This document shows positions 1 through 5,340 of a DNA stretch of 9,137 nucleotides, in pieces (position 1 is the stretch's first letter; each line of letters opens with the position of its first letter). The position numbers and the translations under genes were made by a program. The notes beneath the pieces are model-generated. The model did not search any database and had not been told where the DNA came from. It worked only from the letters and a program-made list of their open reading frames with translations. Source of the DNA: Flectobacillus sp. (GTDB taxonomy: Bacteria > Bacteroidota > Bacteroidia > Cytophagales > Spirosomataceae); assembly GCA_029865665.1 (NCBI GenBank), contig JARXAV010000342.1, forward strand, positions 1-9,137. The letters run 5' to 3'.

Positions 1-417
1 TTCTTGTTCAATCCACTTAGTGAAAACCTTCTTTTTGTCTTGTTCAATTGCTTTATTTTCAAAACCAGTTGCCTTCACTTGCGGATTACGGCGATTGATT
101 AATTGAGCGATAAGGTCTTCATTAATAAAGGGCATATCGCAGGCAATAACCAACCAAGCGTTGTTAGGAAAAGCTTTCATGGCAGAAATAATGCCGACCA
201 AAGGGCTTTTCATATCGTCAAAGCAATCTGCGATGGCGGGTAAATGACTTATTTGGCTGGCATTGATAGACACAAAAACCTCCTCACAAAAGGGTTTCAA
301 CAAATCGTATAAATACTGTTCTTGTGGTTTTTCGTGGTATGTCAATAAGCGTTTTTCGCTTCCCATTCGAGTACTTAAACCTCCCGATAAAATTAATCCG
401 TTCAATTTTGGAATCAT
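1..417 (-). CDS. mobA: Molybdenum cofactor guanylyltransferase, MobA-like (3' part missing)
   Basis: Probable nucleotidyltransferase that joins GMP (or a related nucleotide) to molybdopterin in the cytoplasm. I translated 139 codons from the minus strand; the reading frame runs off the left edge of the window. The N-terminus carries the nucleotide-binding loop of this family, with L-S-G-G-L-S-T-R-M-G and Lys22 (residues 10-22). The S-P-L-V-G-I stretch (71-76) corresponds to the usual GPLxGI, and the metal-binding Asp sits in A-C-D-M-P-F (Asp94). The start ATG (417-415) overlaps the moaC stop as ATGA, which argues for translational coupling and fixes the start. After the A-T-G-F segment near residue 117 the sequence becomes Lys/Glu-rich and does not show the PEPL motif I expected there. 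This may be a lineage-specific insertion, or the motif may lie beyond the edge. Family call is firm; the exact nucleotide (GMP or CMP) is inferred. Confidence 0.88.
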   Translation of the reverse strand, partial: MIPKLNGLILSGGLSTRMGSEKRLLTYHEKPQEQYLYDLLKPFCEEVFVSINASQISHLPAIADCFDDMKSPLVGIISAMKAFPNNAWLVIACDMPFINEDLIAQLINRRNPQVKATGFENKAIEQDKKKVFTKWIEQE

Positions 418-902
418 CTGCTTGGATTGGTGGTGGCTGAATAATCACTTTTCCCACCTGTTTTCGTGATTAAGCGAGTGTCTTTAATCACTAAATCGTG
501 CGAAAAAGCCTTACACATATCGTAAATCGTGAGGGCAGCTATGGACGCTCCAGTGAGAGCTTCCATCTCCACGCCTGTTTTGGCAGTCAGGGAACAGGTA
601 CAATCAATGACGATTTCGTTACCGATTAGTTCAATCTTGAATTTACACGAATCCAAGCCCAATGGATGACATAAAGGAATTAAATCGGAGGTTTTTTTTG
701 CCCCCATTGTTCCCGCAATGATGGCGGTTTGAACAACTGAACCTTTCTTTGTGACAATGTCTCCGTTCTGAAACTGAGCAATAATTTCATCGGTTAACCA
801 AACGATACTGCGTGCGGTAGCTGTTCTTTTAGTAATTGTTTTTGCGGACACATCTACCATGGAAGGATTATTGTCTGCGTCTATATGGGTAAATGTTGCC
901 AT
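414..902 (-). CDS. moaC: Cyclic pyranopterin monophosphate synthase MoaC
   Basis: Acts in the first stage of molybdenum cofactor synthesis: with the radical-SAM enzyme MoaA it converts GTP to cyclic pyranopterin monophosphate, MoaC forming the pterin from the 3',8-cyclo-GTP intermediate. The 162-residue product matches the family length and has all the hallmark blocks: M-V-D-V-S (15-19), K-K-G (52-54), L-I-P-L-C-H-P-L (74-81), T-G-V-E-M-E-A-L-T (109-117) and Y-D-M-C-K-A (127-132). By alignment from memory, Lys53, His79, Asp128 and Lys131 match the E. coli active-site residues. The C-terminal loop reads G-G-K-S-D, where G-G-K-S-G is usual, a small departure. The start ATG is preceded by an A-rich stretch rather than a Shine-Dalgarno sequence. 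It is the first gene of a moaC-mobA unit, with a -7 box about 85 bp upstream. No moaA, moaD or moaE is in the window. Confidence 0.96.
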   Translation of the reverse strand: MATFTHIDADNNPSMVDVSAKTITKRTATARSIVWLTDEIIAQFQNGDIVTKKGSVVQTAIIAGTMGAKKTSDLIPLCHPLGLDSCKFKIELIGNEIVIDCTCSLTAKTGVEMEALTGASIAALTIYDMCKAFSHDLVIKDTRLITKTGGKSDYSATTNPSR

Positions 903-985
903 TTTATTCTGTTGCTTTCTGCTTGCAAAGATTGTTCAATCGCTCTTTGCGGTGTAACTTCGTTTTAAATTCTTTCTATTCGATA

Positions 986-993
986 CAAAGATA
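986..993 (-). promoter_or_regulatory. Candidate Bacteroidota -7 box (TATCTTTG) for moaC-mobA
   Basis: The minus strand reads TATCTTTG, an exact match to the Bacteroidota -7 consensus TAnnTTTG, in the 125-bp moaC/moeA divergent region. Transcription from it would give a leader of roughly 75 nt before moaC. I see no TTG at the usual -33 spacing, so this is a half-supported promoter. On the plus strand the best candidate for moeA is only TAACTTCG with a TTG 20 nt upstream, which is too weak to list separately. Confidence 0.45.
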
Positions 994-1027
994 AACGATA
1001 AAACCGTAAGGTCTTTATACTGATACC

Positions 1028-2227
1028 ATGATAACAGCCGATGAAGCCCTAGCCAAGGTGCTTGAGCATTCGTATAATTTTCCAACAACTTCTGTAAGCC
1101 TTGAAAATGCCATTGGCTATGAGTTGGCAGAAGCTATTTATGCCGACAGAGATTTTCCTCCCTTCAATCGAGTGGCGATGGATGGGATTGCTCTTCTTTT
1201 TGACAATATCGAAAAGACGAATGCGACCTTAGCCATTGAAGCAATTCAGTTTGCGGGCGAAGCTCAAAAGGCAATGCAAAACCCACTTGCCTGTATGGAA
1301 GTAATGACGGGAGCGGTTTTGCCTTTGGGGTGCGATACCGTTATTCGATACGAAGATATTAGCCTTGAAGAGCTACATGGCATAAAAGTAGCCCGCCTTA
1401 CGATTCCATGTTCGGATATAAAAAAAGGACAGCATATTCATGCAAAAGGTTCGGACAAGCAAGCTGAAAACCTATTATTGCAAACGGGAATTCGGATTAG
1501 TCCAGCAGAAATTGCGGTATTGGCAACGGTCGGCAAGACAACGGTACTTGTAAAAATGCCTCCTCGTGTAGCAGTGATTTCGACAGGTGATGAATTGGTT
1601 GATGTGAGCGAAAAGCCTTTAGCTCATCAAATAAGAATGTCGAATTCTTATTTGTTAGCTTCGGCACTTTTGCCATTGGGCATACGAGCAAACCGTTTTC
1701 ATTTAACAGACGAACCCGACGTGTTGAGAGAACGATTACGAGAACTCTTGACACAACATGATGTTATTTTGCTGAGTGGTGGGGTTTCGGCTGGCAAAAA
1801 AGACTTTGTTCCTCAAATTTTACGAGAATTGGGTGTTCAGCAACGATTTCACAAAGTGGCACAAAAACCTGGGAAACCCTTTTGGTTTGGTATGAGTGCC
1901 GAAGGAAAAGCGGTTTTTGCCCTTCCAGGAAATCCCGTTTCTACGTATTTATGTTTTTGTAAATATGCTCTTCCTTTTATTAGTGGAAAAGTGAGTCAGG
2001 AAGAGGTGATTTTGGATAAAGCCATTACGTTTAAGCCTCCGCTTACCTATTTTGTCCCAGCGATGTCTTATTTTAAAGCAGGTGTCCACTACGCTAATCC
2101 GTTTGAAGGAAGTGGTTCTGGTGATTTTGCTAACTTAACGCAGTGCGATGGCTTTATTGAACTACCTGCTGATAAGTCTTATTTTGAAGCAGGGGAAGTA
2201 TTTAAGTTTATTCGTTTTAGAAGTTAA
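1028..2227 (+). CDS. moeA: Molybdopterin molybdenumtransferase MoeA
   Basis: Inserts molybdate into adenylylated molybdopterin, the metal-insertion step of Moco synthesis, in the cytoplasm. The 399-residue length is normal for MoeA (E. coli about 411). The entry block D-F-P-P-F-N-R-V-A-M-D-G spans 42-53, and V-M-T-G-A-V-L-P-L-G (92-101) is followed by a Y-E-D at 108-110. The MoCF-binding domain shows S-T-G-D-E-L (185-190), Asp228, S-G-G-V-S-A-G-K-K-D-F (250-260, Asp259), Q-K-P-G-K-P (279-284) and A-L-P-G-N-P-V-S (298-305). Several of these Asp residues fall at the same numbers as the catalytic ones in E. coli MoeA. The C-terminal domain IV is present. The ATG at 1028 puts the conserved N-terminal helix at residue 1. 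It diverges from moaC, so the two units share a control region and probably a pathway. No adjacent MogA/MoaB-type adenylyltransferase is seen. Confidence 0.96.
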   Translation: MITADEALAKVLEHSYNFPTTSVSLENAIGYELAEAIYADRDFPPFNRVAMDGIALLFDNIEKTNATLAIEAIQFAGEAQKAMQNPLACMEVMTGAVLPLGCDTVIRYEDISLEELHGIKVARLTIPCSDIKKGQHIHAKGSDKQAENLLLQTGIRISPAEIAVLATVGKTTVLVKMPPRVAVISTGDELVDVSEKPLAHQIRMSNSYLLASALLPLGIRANRFHLTDEPDVLRERLRELLTQHDVILLSGGVSAGKKDFVPQILRELGVQQRFHKVAQKPGKPFWFGMSAEGKAVFALPGNPVSTYLCFCKYALPFISGKVSQEEVILDKAITFKPPLTYFVPAMSYFKAGVHYANPFEGSGSGDFANLTQCDGFIELPADKSYFEAGEVFKFIRFRS

Positions 2228-2241
2228 CTTACTTAGGGAGA

Positions 2242-2274
2242 AAACCTGTGAGGTTTTTGAAACCTCACAGGTTT
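2242..2274. repeat. Perfect 15-bp palindrome, 3-nt loop
   Basis: AAACCTGTGAGGTTT, then TTG, then AAACCTCACAGGTTT. The arms are exact reverse complements. It starts 14 bp after the moeA stop codon. Neither strand has a clear T-tract after it, so it is a poor intrinsic terminator. Its regularity suggests a dispersed REP-like intergenic repeat. I believe similar sequences occur in Cytophagales intergenic regions, but that is recollection and unchecked. Confidence 0.75.
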
Positions 2275-2283
2275 AGGCTTACT

Positions 2284-2301
2284 CAGGGATTGAAATCCCT
2301 G
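2284..2301. repeat. Perfect 8-bp palindrome, 2-nt loop
   Basis: CAGGGATT, GA, AATCCCTG. It begins 9 bp after the previous palindrome and has a different sequence. No T-tract follows on either strand. Probably another REP-like unit rather than a terminator. Confidence 0.6.
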
Positions 2302-2316
2302 TTTAGTATATTGGTC

Positions 2317-2329
2317 GTCCCGATGGGAC
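2317..2329. repeat. Short palindrome GTCCC-GAT-GGGAC
   Basis: Five-base perfect arms around GAT, 15 bp beyond the previous palindrome. Short enough to occur by chance alone; listed because it is the third palindrome in under 90 bp, in the same intergenic region. Confidence 0.4.
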
Positions 2330-2338
2330 TTGTATAAA

Positions 2339-2377
2339 AAAGAGGGCGGTTTTGTATGAAACAAGACCGCCCTCTTT
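2339..2377 (-). terminator. Intrinsic terminator of the lgt-repeat protein unit
   Basis: Two 17-base arms (2339-2355 and 2361-2377) with a GC-rich core, GAGGGCGGT/ACCGCCCTC, one G-T wobble and a 5-base loop. On the minus strand the stem is followed by a run of six T, and it lies 17 bp after the stop of the repeat-protein gene. On the plus strand it is followed by only a weak T-rich stretch (CTCTTTATCTT), so it may also stop moeA transcripts, less efficiently. Confidence 0.85.
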
Positions 2378-2394
2378 ATCTTAAAACGCTAAAA

Positions 2395-2808
2395 TTAAGC
2401 TCCGAAGATACCTTTAATTTTATCGAACAAACCGCCAGCAGCTTGTTTTGCTTCTTCTATTTTCTCTGCGGCAGCTTCCTGTAAATCTTCGATTTTTTCA
2501 GCAGCTTCAGCTTTCAATTCTTCTGCTTTAGCAGCTACGTCACCACCTGTTAAATCTGCGATTTTACCAGTGATTGCATCTTTTGCTTCTTCAAATTTTG
2601 CAGTTGCAGCATCAGCGATTTCCTCTACTTTCGCAGAGGCAGCACCTGCTAATTCATCTGCCTTTGCAGATACGTCAGTACCTGTAAGTTCTTTGATTTT
2701 GTCAGCAGCAGCATCTGCTAAACCTTCAATTTTTTCAGTTGCAGCATTAGCGATGTTTTCTAATGTGTTTTCTGCTTCTTGTGGAGTTTCTGGGGTATTA
2801 TTTTCCAT
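2395..2808 (-). CDS. Ala/Glu/Lys-rich amphipathic helical repeat protein, unknown function
   Basis: A 137-residue protein I cannot assign to a characterised family. It contains two tandem 45-residue repeats, residues 36-80 and 81-125, recognisable by K-I-x-x-L-T-G-x-D-V at 37-46 and 82-91. Each ends in a motif like A-A-x-K-x-E-E-A-K; a shortened copy (A-A-T-E-K-I-E-G-L) precedes the first. It has no Arg, His, Cys, Trp or Tyr, and only the initiator Met. Heptad/11-mer-like spacing of hydrophobic and charged residues predicts long amphipathic helices, as in apolipoprotein-like or LEA-like proteins. The C-terminus G-L-F-D-K-I-K-G-I-F-G-A forms a short amphipathic segment that could touch membranes. 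There is no signal peptide or transmembrane segment, so it is probably cytoplasmic. It starts 27 bp after lgt with no visible promoter, so it is probably co-transcribed with lgt, and a strong terminator follows. Low complexity makes homology-based naming risky. Confidence 0.85.
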   Translation of the reverse strand: MENNTPETPQEAENTLENIANAATEKIEGLADAAADKIKELTGTDVSAKADELAGAASAKVEEIADAATAKFEEAKDAITGKIADLTGGDVAAKAEELKAEAAEKIEDLQEAAAEKIEEAKQAAGGLFDKIKGIFGA

Positions 2809-2835
2809 GGTAATAAGGGGTTTAATTGATTGAAA

Positions 2836-3690
2836 TTATTCGTGTACTTTTTTATTTTTAAATGAATAAACGATAACGATTAGCCCAAAAATAACAGCGG
2901 GAATACTCAACACTTGTCCCATATTCAAGGACATTCCATTTTCAAAACTTGATTGATTTTCTTTTAAGAATTCGTACAAGAAACGAAGCGTAAATAGAAT
3001 AACCATAAAAACACCCGTAAGTAATCCTTCTTGTGTATGTTGTTTTTTCTTATTCCAGATAAACATAATAATCAAGAACAACACAATGCAAGAAAGCGAT
3101 TCATACAACTGAGCTGGATGACGAGGAACAACCACATTGGCGTACTCGTGTCCTAAAGCAGAGTCGTTATAAAATTTGAAAGCCCAAGGTAAATCGCTCG
3201 GTTTTCCTAAAATTTCAGAGTTCATCAAATTACCAAAACGGATACATGCCCCGCCTACTGCCACCGCAGGCACAATGTGGTCGGTAACGTAGAGATAACT
3301 GACATTTTTATATTTTTTAACGTACAAATAGAAGGCAGTGAACAAACCTATTCCTGCTCCGTGACTAGCCAAGCCTGCATACGGAGGGGTAATCATACTT
3401 ACAAAGAACTTTATAGGGTCTGCAAATAACAGTGGATATTCATAAAAGAAATAATGCCCAACCCTTGCCCCTACTACCGTACCAATCATGGTATAAAGCA
3501 ATAGTTGATCGGCTTCTTCTAAGGAACGACCTTCTTTTTTGAACATGTAGGAAACTACTTGATAGCCCAACAAAAAGGCTGAGGCAAACATTAAACCATA
3601 CCAACGAATTGGAAATCCACCAATAAGAGGAATGCTTTCTGGAAAAGTGAAAATATCAGGGCTGGTATGCCAGTCGATATACGTTAACAT
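2836..3690 (-). CDS. lgt: Phosphatidylglycerol-prolipoprotein diacylglyceryl transferase Lgt
   Basis: Inner-membrane enzyme that transfers diacylglycerol from phosphatidylglycerol to the lipobox cysteine of prolipoproteins, the first step of lipoprotein maturation. The 284-residue product has about seven hydrophobic segments and the family motifs in order: I-R-W-Y-G-L-M (28-34), G-A-R-V-G-H-Y (74-80), S-H-G-A-G-I-G (109-115), I-R-F-G-N-L-M-N-S-E-I (150-160) with G-K-P-S-D-L-P-W (162-169), R-H-P-A-Q-L-Y-E (190-197), R-F-L-Y-E-F (236-241) and M-G-Q-V-L-S (257-262). His110, Arg151, Tyr196 and Arg236 are good candidates for the conserved functional residues. The ATG at 3690 gives a normal N-terminus. 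The repeat-protein gene follows after 27 bp. Upstream are 207 bp without a recognisable promoter. Confidence 0.97.
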   Translation of the reverse strand: MLTYIDWHTSPDIFTFPESIPLIGGFPIRWYGLMFASAFLLGYQVVSYMFKKEGRSLEEADQLLLYTMIGTVVGARVGHYFFYEYPLLFADPIKFFVSMITPPYAGLASHGAGIGLFTAFYLYVKKYKNVSYLYVTDHIVPAVAVGGACIRFGNLMNSEILGKPSDLPWAFKFYNDSALGHEYANVVVPRHPAQLYESLSCIVLFLIIMFIWNKKKQHTQEGLLTGVFMVILFTLRFLYEFLKENQSSFENGMSLNMGQVLSIPAVIFGLIVIVYSFKNKKVHE

Positions 3691-3897
3691 TTAGGACTTG
3701 GTTAGTGAATAAAATTAACTATCGTTTAGTAGTATCATTAGTAACAAGACGTTATTGGTTAATTGTAGATCCGTTGTTAGGAGGCAGTCAAAACCAATAG
3801 GTTAATCGCTTGTGTCAATACGGATATGGTAGTAAATAAATAATTCCATTTACAAACCCTACTAAACAGATACAATTTAGGTATTTATTTTCTTTTT
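3691..3897. other. Intergenic region between rhodanese and lgt
   Basis: 207 bp with no convincing gene. It must hold the 3' end of the rhodanese transcript and possibly the lgt promoter, but I find no TAnnTTTG box on the minus strand. An 8-bp inverted repeat (TATTGGTT at 3753-3760 and AACCAATA at 3792-3799) is separated by 31 bp and is too weak to call. Confidence 0.5.
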
Positions 3898-4176
3898 TCA
3901 TAAACTCAAAAAAGCTTCCAAGCCTCCTTCTAAGTTTTTAATGAACAAAAAGCCTCTTTTTTTCAAAATCGTGCAGGCAATTTTACTTTGTAGTCCAGTA
4001 TAACAGACCACGACAAGCTCCTGATTTTTGTAAGGTTCTAGTAAATCCAAGCGTTCCATCAATTCTTCAAAAAGGATAGCAATACCACCGATTGGAAAAT
4101 CCTCTATTTCATCGGGAGTACGAATGTCTAAGATGGTGAGTTCTGATAAGCGGTCTTTGAATTCTTGGGGTTGCAT
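3898..4176 (-). CDS. Divergent single-domain rhodanese
   Basis: A 92-residue single-domain rhodanese-like protein, cytoplasmic by sequence. The fold signature is visible as L-D-I-R-T-P-D-E (16-23), a hydrophobic strand E-L-V-V-V, and the active-site loop C-Y-T-G-L-Q-S with the persulfide-carrying cysteine at 58. The loop fits C-x-x-G-x-x-S but lacks the two Arg residues of the common C-R-S-G-x-R-S, and the usual I-P after the first strand is replaced by A-I-L-F. It resembles the rhodanese at 4999-5292 in the helix before the loop (R-L-D-L-L-E-P-Y-K-N-Q-E versus R-L-E-E-I-E-A-W-K-D-Q-E), so the two may be paralogues. It lies 20 bp downstream of an intrinsic terminator hairpin, with no room for an ordinary promoter. 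It may depend on read-through. Sulfurtransferase activity is likely but the acceptor is unknown. Confidence 0.88.
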   Translation of the reverse strand: MQPQEFKDRLSELTILDIRTPDEIEDFPIGGIAILFEELMERLDLLEPYKNQELVVVCYTGLQSKIACTILKKRGFLFIKNLEGGLEAFLSL

Positions 4177-4196
4177 AACATATTAAGTTAATGAAA

Positions 4197-4234
4197 AAGC
4201 TTCTTAAACGAGTTGACACTTGTTTAAGAAGCTT
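4197..4234 (-). terminator. Intrinsic terminator after the gene at 4254-4901
   Basis: Perfect 13-base arms (AAGCTTCTTAAAC / GTTTAAGAAGCTT) that can extend inward by four more pairs, one a wobble, to leave a 4-base loop. On the minus strand the stem runs into TTTTTCATT. It begins 20 bp after the stop codon of the upstream gene. The stem is AT-rich, so termination may be partial, which would allow transcription into the rhodanese gene. Confidence 0.75.
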
Positions 4235-4253
4235 GAAAAATAGGCAATCATTG

Positions 4254-4901
4254 TTATTTCTGACTAGCAATCAGTAAAACCGTTGAAATAGCTGTCCCAA
4301 TGGCAAAATTTGTCCACACTTTTCGAGATTTTTTACGTTTCGCTTGAGCTGTATAACCTTCTGCATAGCGTTGATTATCCATTAAGCGTTGGTCAGGATA
4401 ACCTAGATTGTGTATTTTAGGTGTTGTTGAAGAACAAGCAACCGCTGGAATTAATCCAAATAAACCATTGATTAATAATGATGTAAGTAATGTCCATGTT
4501 GCTGGACCTGAGTGTCTTGAATAATATCGTTCAGCATCTTGAGTTCCCTTCAAATAGAGGTCTTCATTTGTGACGTTTGAGATGGGGGAAACCTGTACGG
4601 ATATAGTTGAAGGGCTGTCTGGATTAACATTGGTAGCAGGCACTGTTGAAGTTAGATTCCCCTGTGTATCAAAAATATCTTTTGCTCCATTCTCATACTT
4701 AATAAAAAGTACTTCTTTCTTGTCAATACCGTAAATGGGGCCACTTTGATTGTCCCATCGTTTGTATTTAATTTCTTGCGTTGTTACTTCGGTTACTTTT
4801 GAGGGAATTTCAGAGCCATCCCGTTTTGTGATCATGTCTTGTGCAGTACTTACTAATACGGTTGCTAAAAAGAAAAGGAGGCTTAAAATTTGCTTTTTCA
4901 T
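4254..4901 (-). CDS. Secreted/membrane protein of unknown function with N-terminal signal peptide
   Basis: I place the start at the ATG at 4901, not the longer frame opening at 5030, because M-K-K-Q-I-L-S-L-L-F begins a clean signal peptide with probable cleavage after A-Q boundary residue 20, and the longer frame would overlap the preceding gene. The product has 215 residues. After cleavage comes a compact domain with K-R-D-G-S-E-I (26-32), I-K-Y-K-R-W-D-N (44-51), G-P-I-Y-G-I (54-59) and I-K-Y-E-N-G (67-72), a pattern I recognise from many unannotated Bacteroidota exported proteins. A Ser/Thr/Pro-rich linker (about 82-112) follows, then two hydrophobic segments (about 135-156 and 196-212) separated by a polar stretch with L-G-Y-P-D and a basic K-R-K-K-S-R-K. 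This suggests an envelope protein with its N-domain outside the cytoplasm. A hairpin lies upstream and a terminator downstream, so it is probably its own transcription unit. No function can be assigned. Confidence 0.85.
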   Translation of the reverse strand: MKKQILSLLFFLATVLVSTAQDMITKRDGSEIPSKVTEVTTQEIKYKRWDNQSGPIYGIDKKEVLFIKYENGAKDIFDTQGNLTSTVPATNVNPDSPSTISVQVSPISNVTNEDLYLKGTQDAERYYSRHSGPATWTLLTSLLINGLFGLIPAVACSSTTPKIHNLGYPDQRLMDNQRYAEGYTAQAKRKKSRKVWTNFAIGTAISTVLLIASQK

Positions 4902-4955
4902 GTATAAGGATGATTTCTGTATTAAGTAAAAATTGTTAACGTAGGTTGAATAGTG

Positions 4956-4990
4956 TAGAAGTAGTAGGTTTTGCTTACCTACCACTTCTA
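4956..4990 (-). terminator. Hairpin after the canonical rhodanese gene, weak terminator
   Basis: 14-base arms (4956-4969 and 4977-4990) with a single G-T wobble on the minus strand and a 7-base loop. It begins 8 bp after the stop codon of the rhodanese gene. The following minus-strand sequence is CACTATTC, which lacks a proper T-tract, so it may stabilise the 3' end of the mRNA or terminate only weakly. Confidence 0.55.
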
Positions 4991-4998
4991 TGAGAAAA

Positions 4999-5292
4999 CT
5001 ATAATTTGTTGTATGCCAAAATACCGCCAATTACATTGCGAACATTGGTAAAACCTTGTGTTCCTAAAAATGCCTTTGCATTTGCCGAACGAGCACCCGA
5101 ACGACAATGCACCACTACTTCTTGGTCTTTCCAAGCTTCAATTTCTTCAAGACGATCTGGAAGTTCGCCCAAAGGAATCAAAACAGCTCCTAGATTATCT
5201 TCTTCATACTCATACTCTTCTCTTACATCTAAGAAGTTGAACTCTTCGCCTGCATCAAGGCGTGCTTTTAAATCTTCTACTGAAATATCCAT
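4999..5292 (-). CDS. Single-domain rhodanese, canonical active site
   Basis: A 97-residue single-domain sulfurtransferase or persulfide carrier without signal peptide. Typical elements are F-L-D-V-R-E-E-Y-E-Y (20-29), I-P-L-G-E-L (39-44), E-V-V-V-H (58-62) and the active loop C-R-S-G-A-R-S with the catalytic cysteine at 63. The end, G-F-T-N-V-R-N-V-I-G-G-I, is the usual final strand and helix. Length is normal for the GlpE/PspE-like small class. It starts 48 bp after the T9SS-cargo gene with no terminator between, so it probably belongs to the same transcript as the PASTA and T9SS genes. The in vivo sulfur acceptor cannot be told from sequence. Confidence 0.94.
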   Translation of the reverse strand: MDISVEDLKARLDAGEEFNFLDVREEYEYEEDNLGAVLIPLGELPDRLEEIEAWKDQEVVVHCRSGARSANAKAFLGTQGFTNVRNVIGGILAYNKL

Positions 5293-5340
5293 AATAATGG
5301 TACGGTTTATTAATTTATCTATTGGTTACTATGCTTTTTC

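Noticed and set aside
2228..2394. CRISPR-like array from the repeated palindromes
   Set aside because: The three palindromes differ in sequence and spacing, with no repeated unit or spacer pattern and no cas gene nearby.
2570..2833. Plus-strand open frame antisense to the repeat protein, Ala/Ser-rich
   Set aside because: It is the mirror of the Ala/Glu/Lys repeat codons; its low-complexity composition follows from the gene on the other strand.
3753..3799. 8-bp inverted repeat TATTGGTT / AACCAATA in the intergenic region before lgt
   Set aside because: The arms are short, AT-rich and 31 bp apart, with no T-tract or symmetry typical of an operator; chance is enough to explain it.
4902..5030. 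Longer N-terminus for the 4254-4901 gene, starting at 5030
   Set aside because: It would overlap the end of the rhodanese gene and the hairpin, and it would bury the clear signal peptide that begins at 4901.
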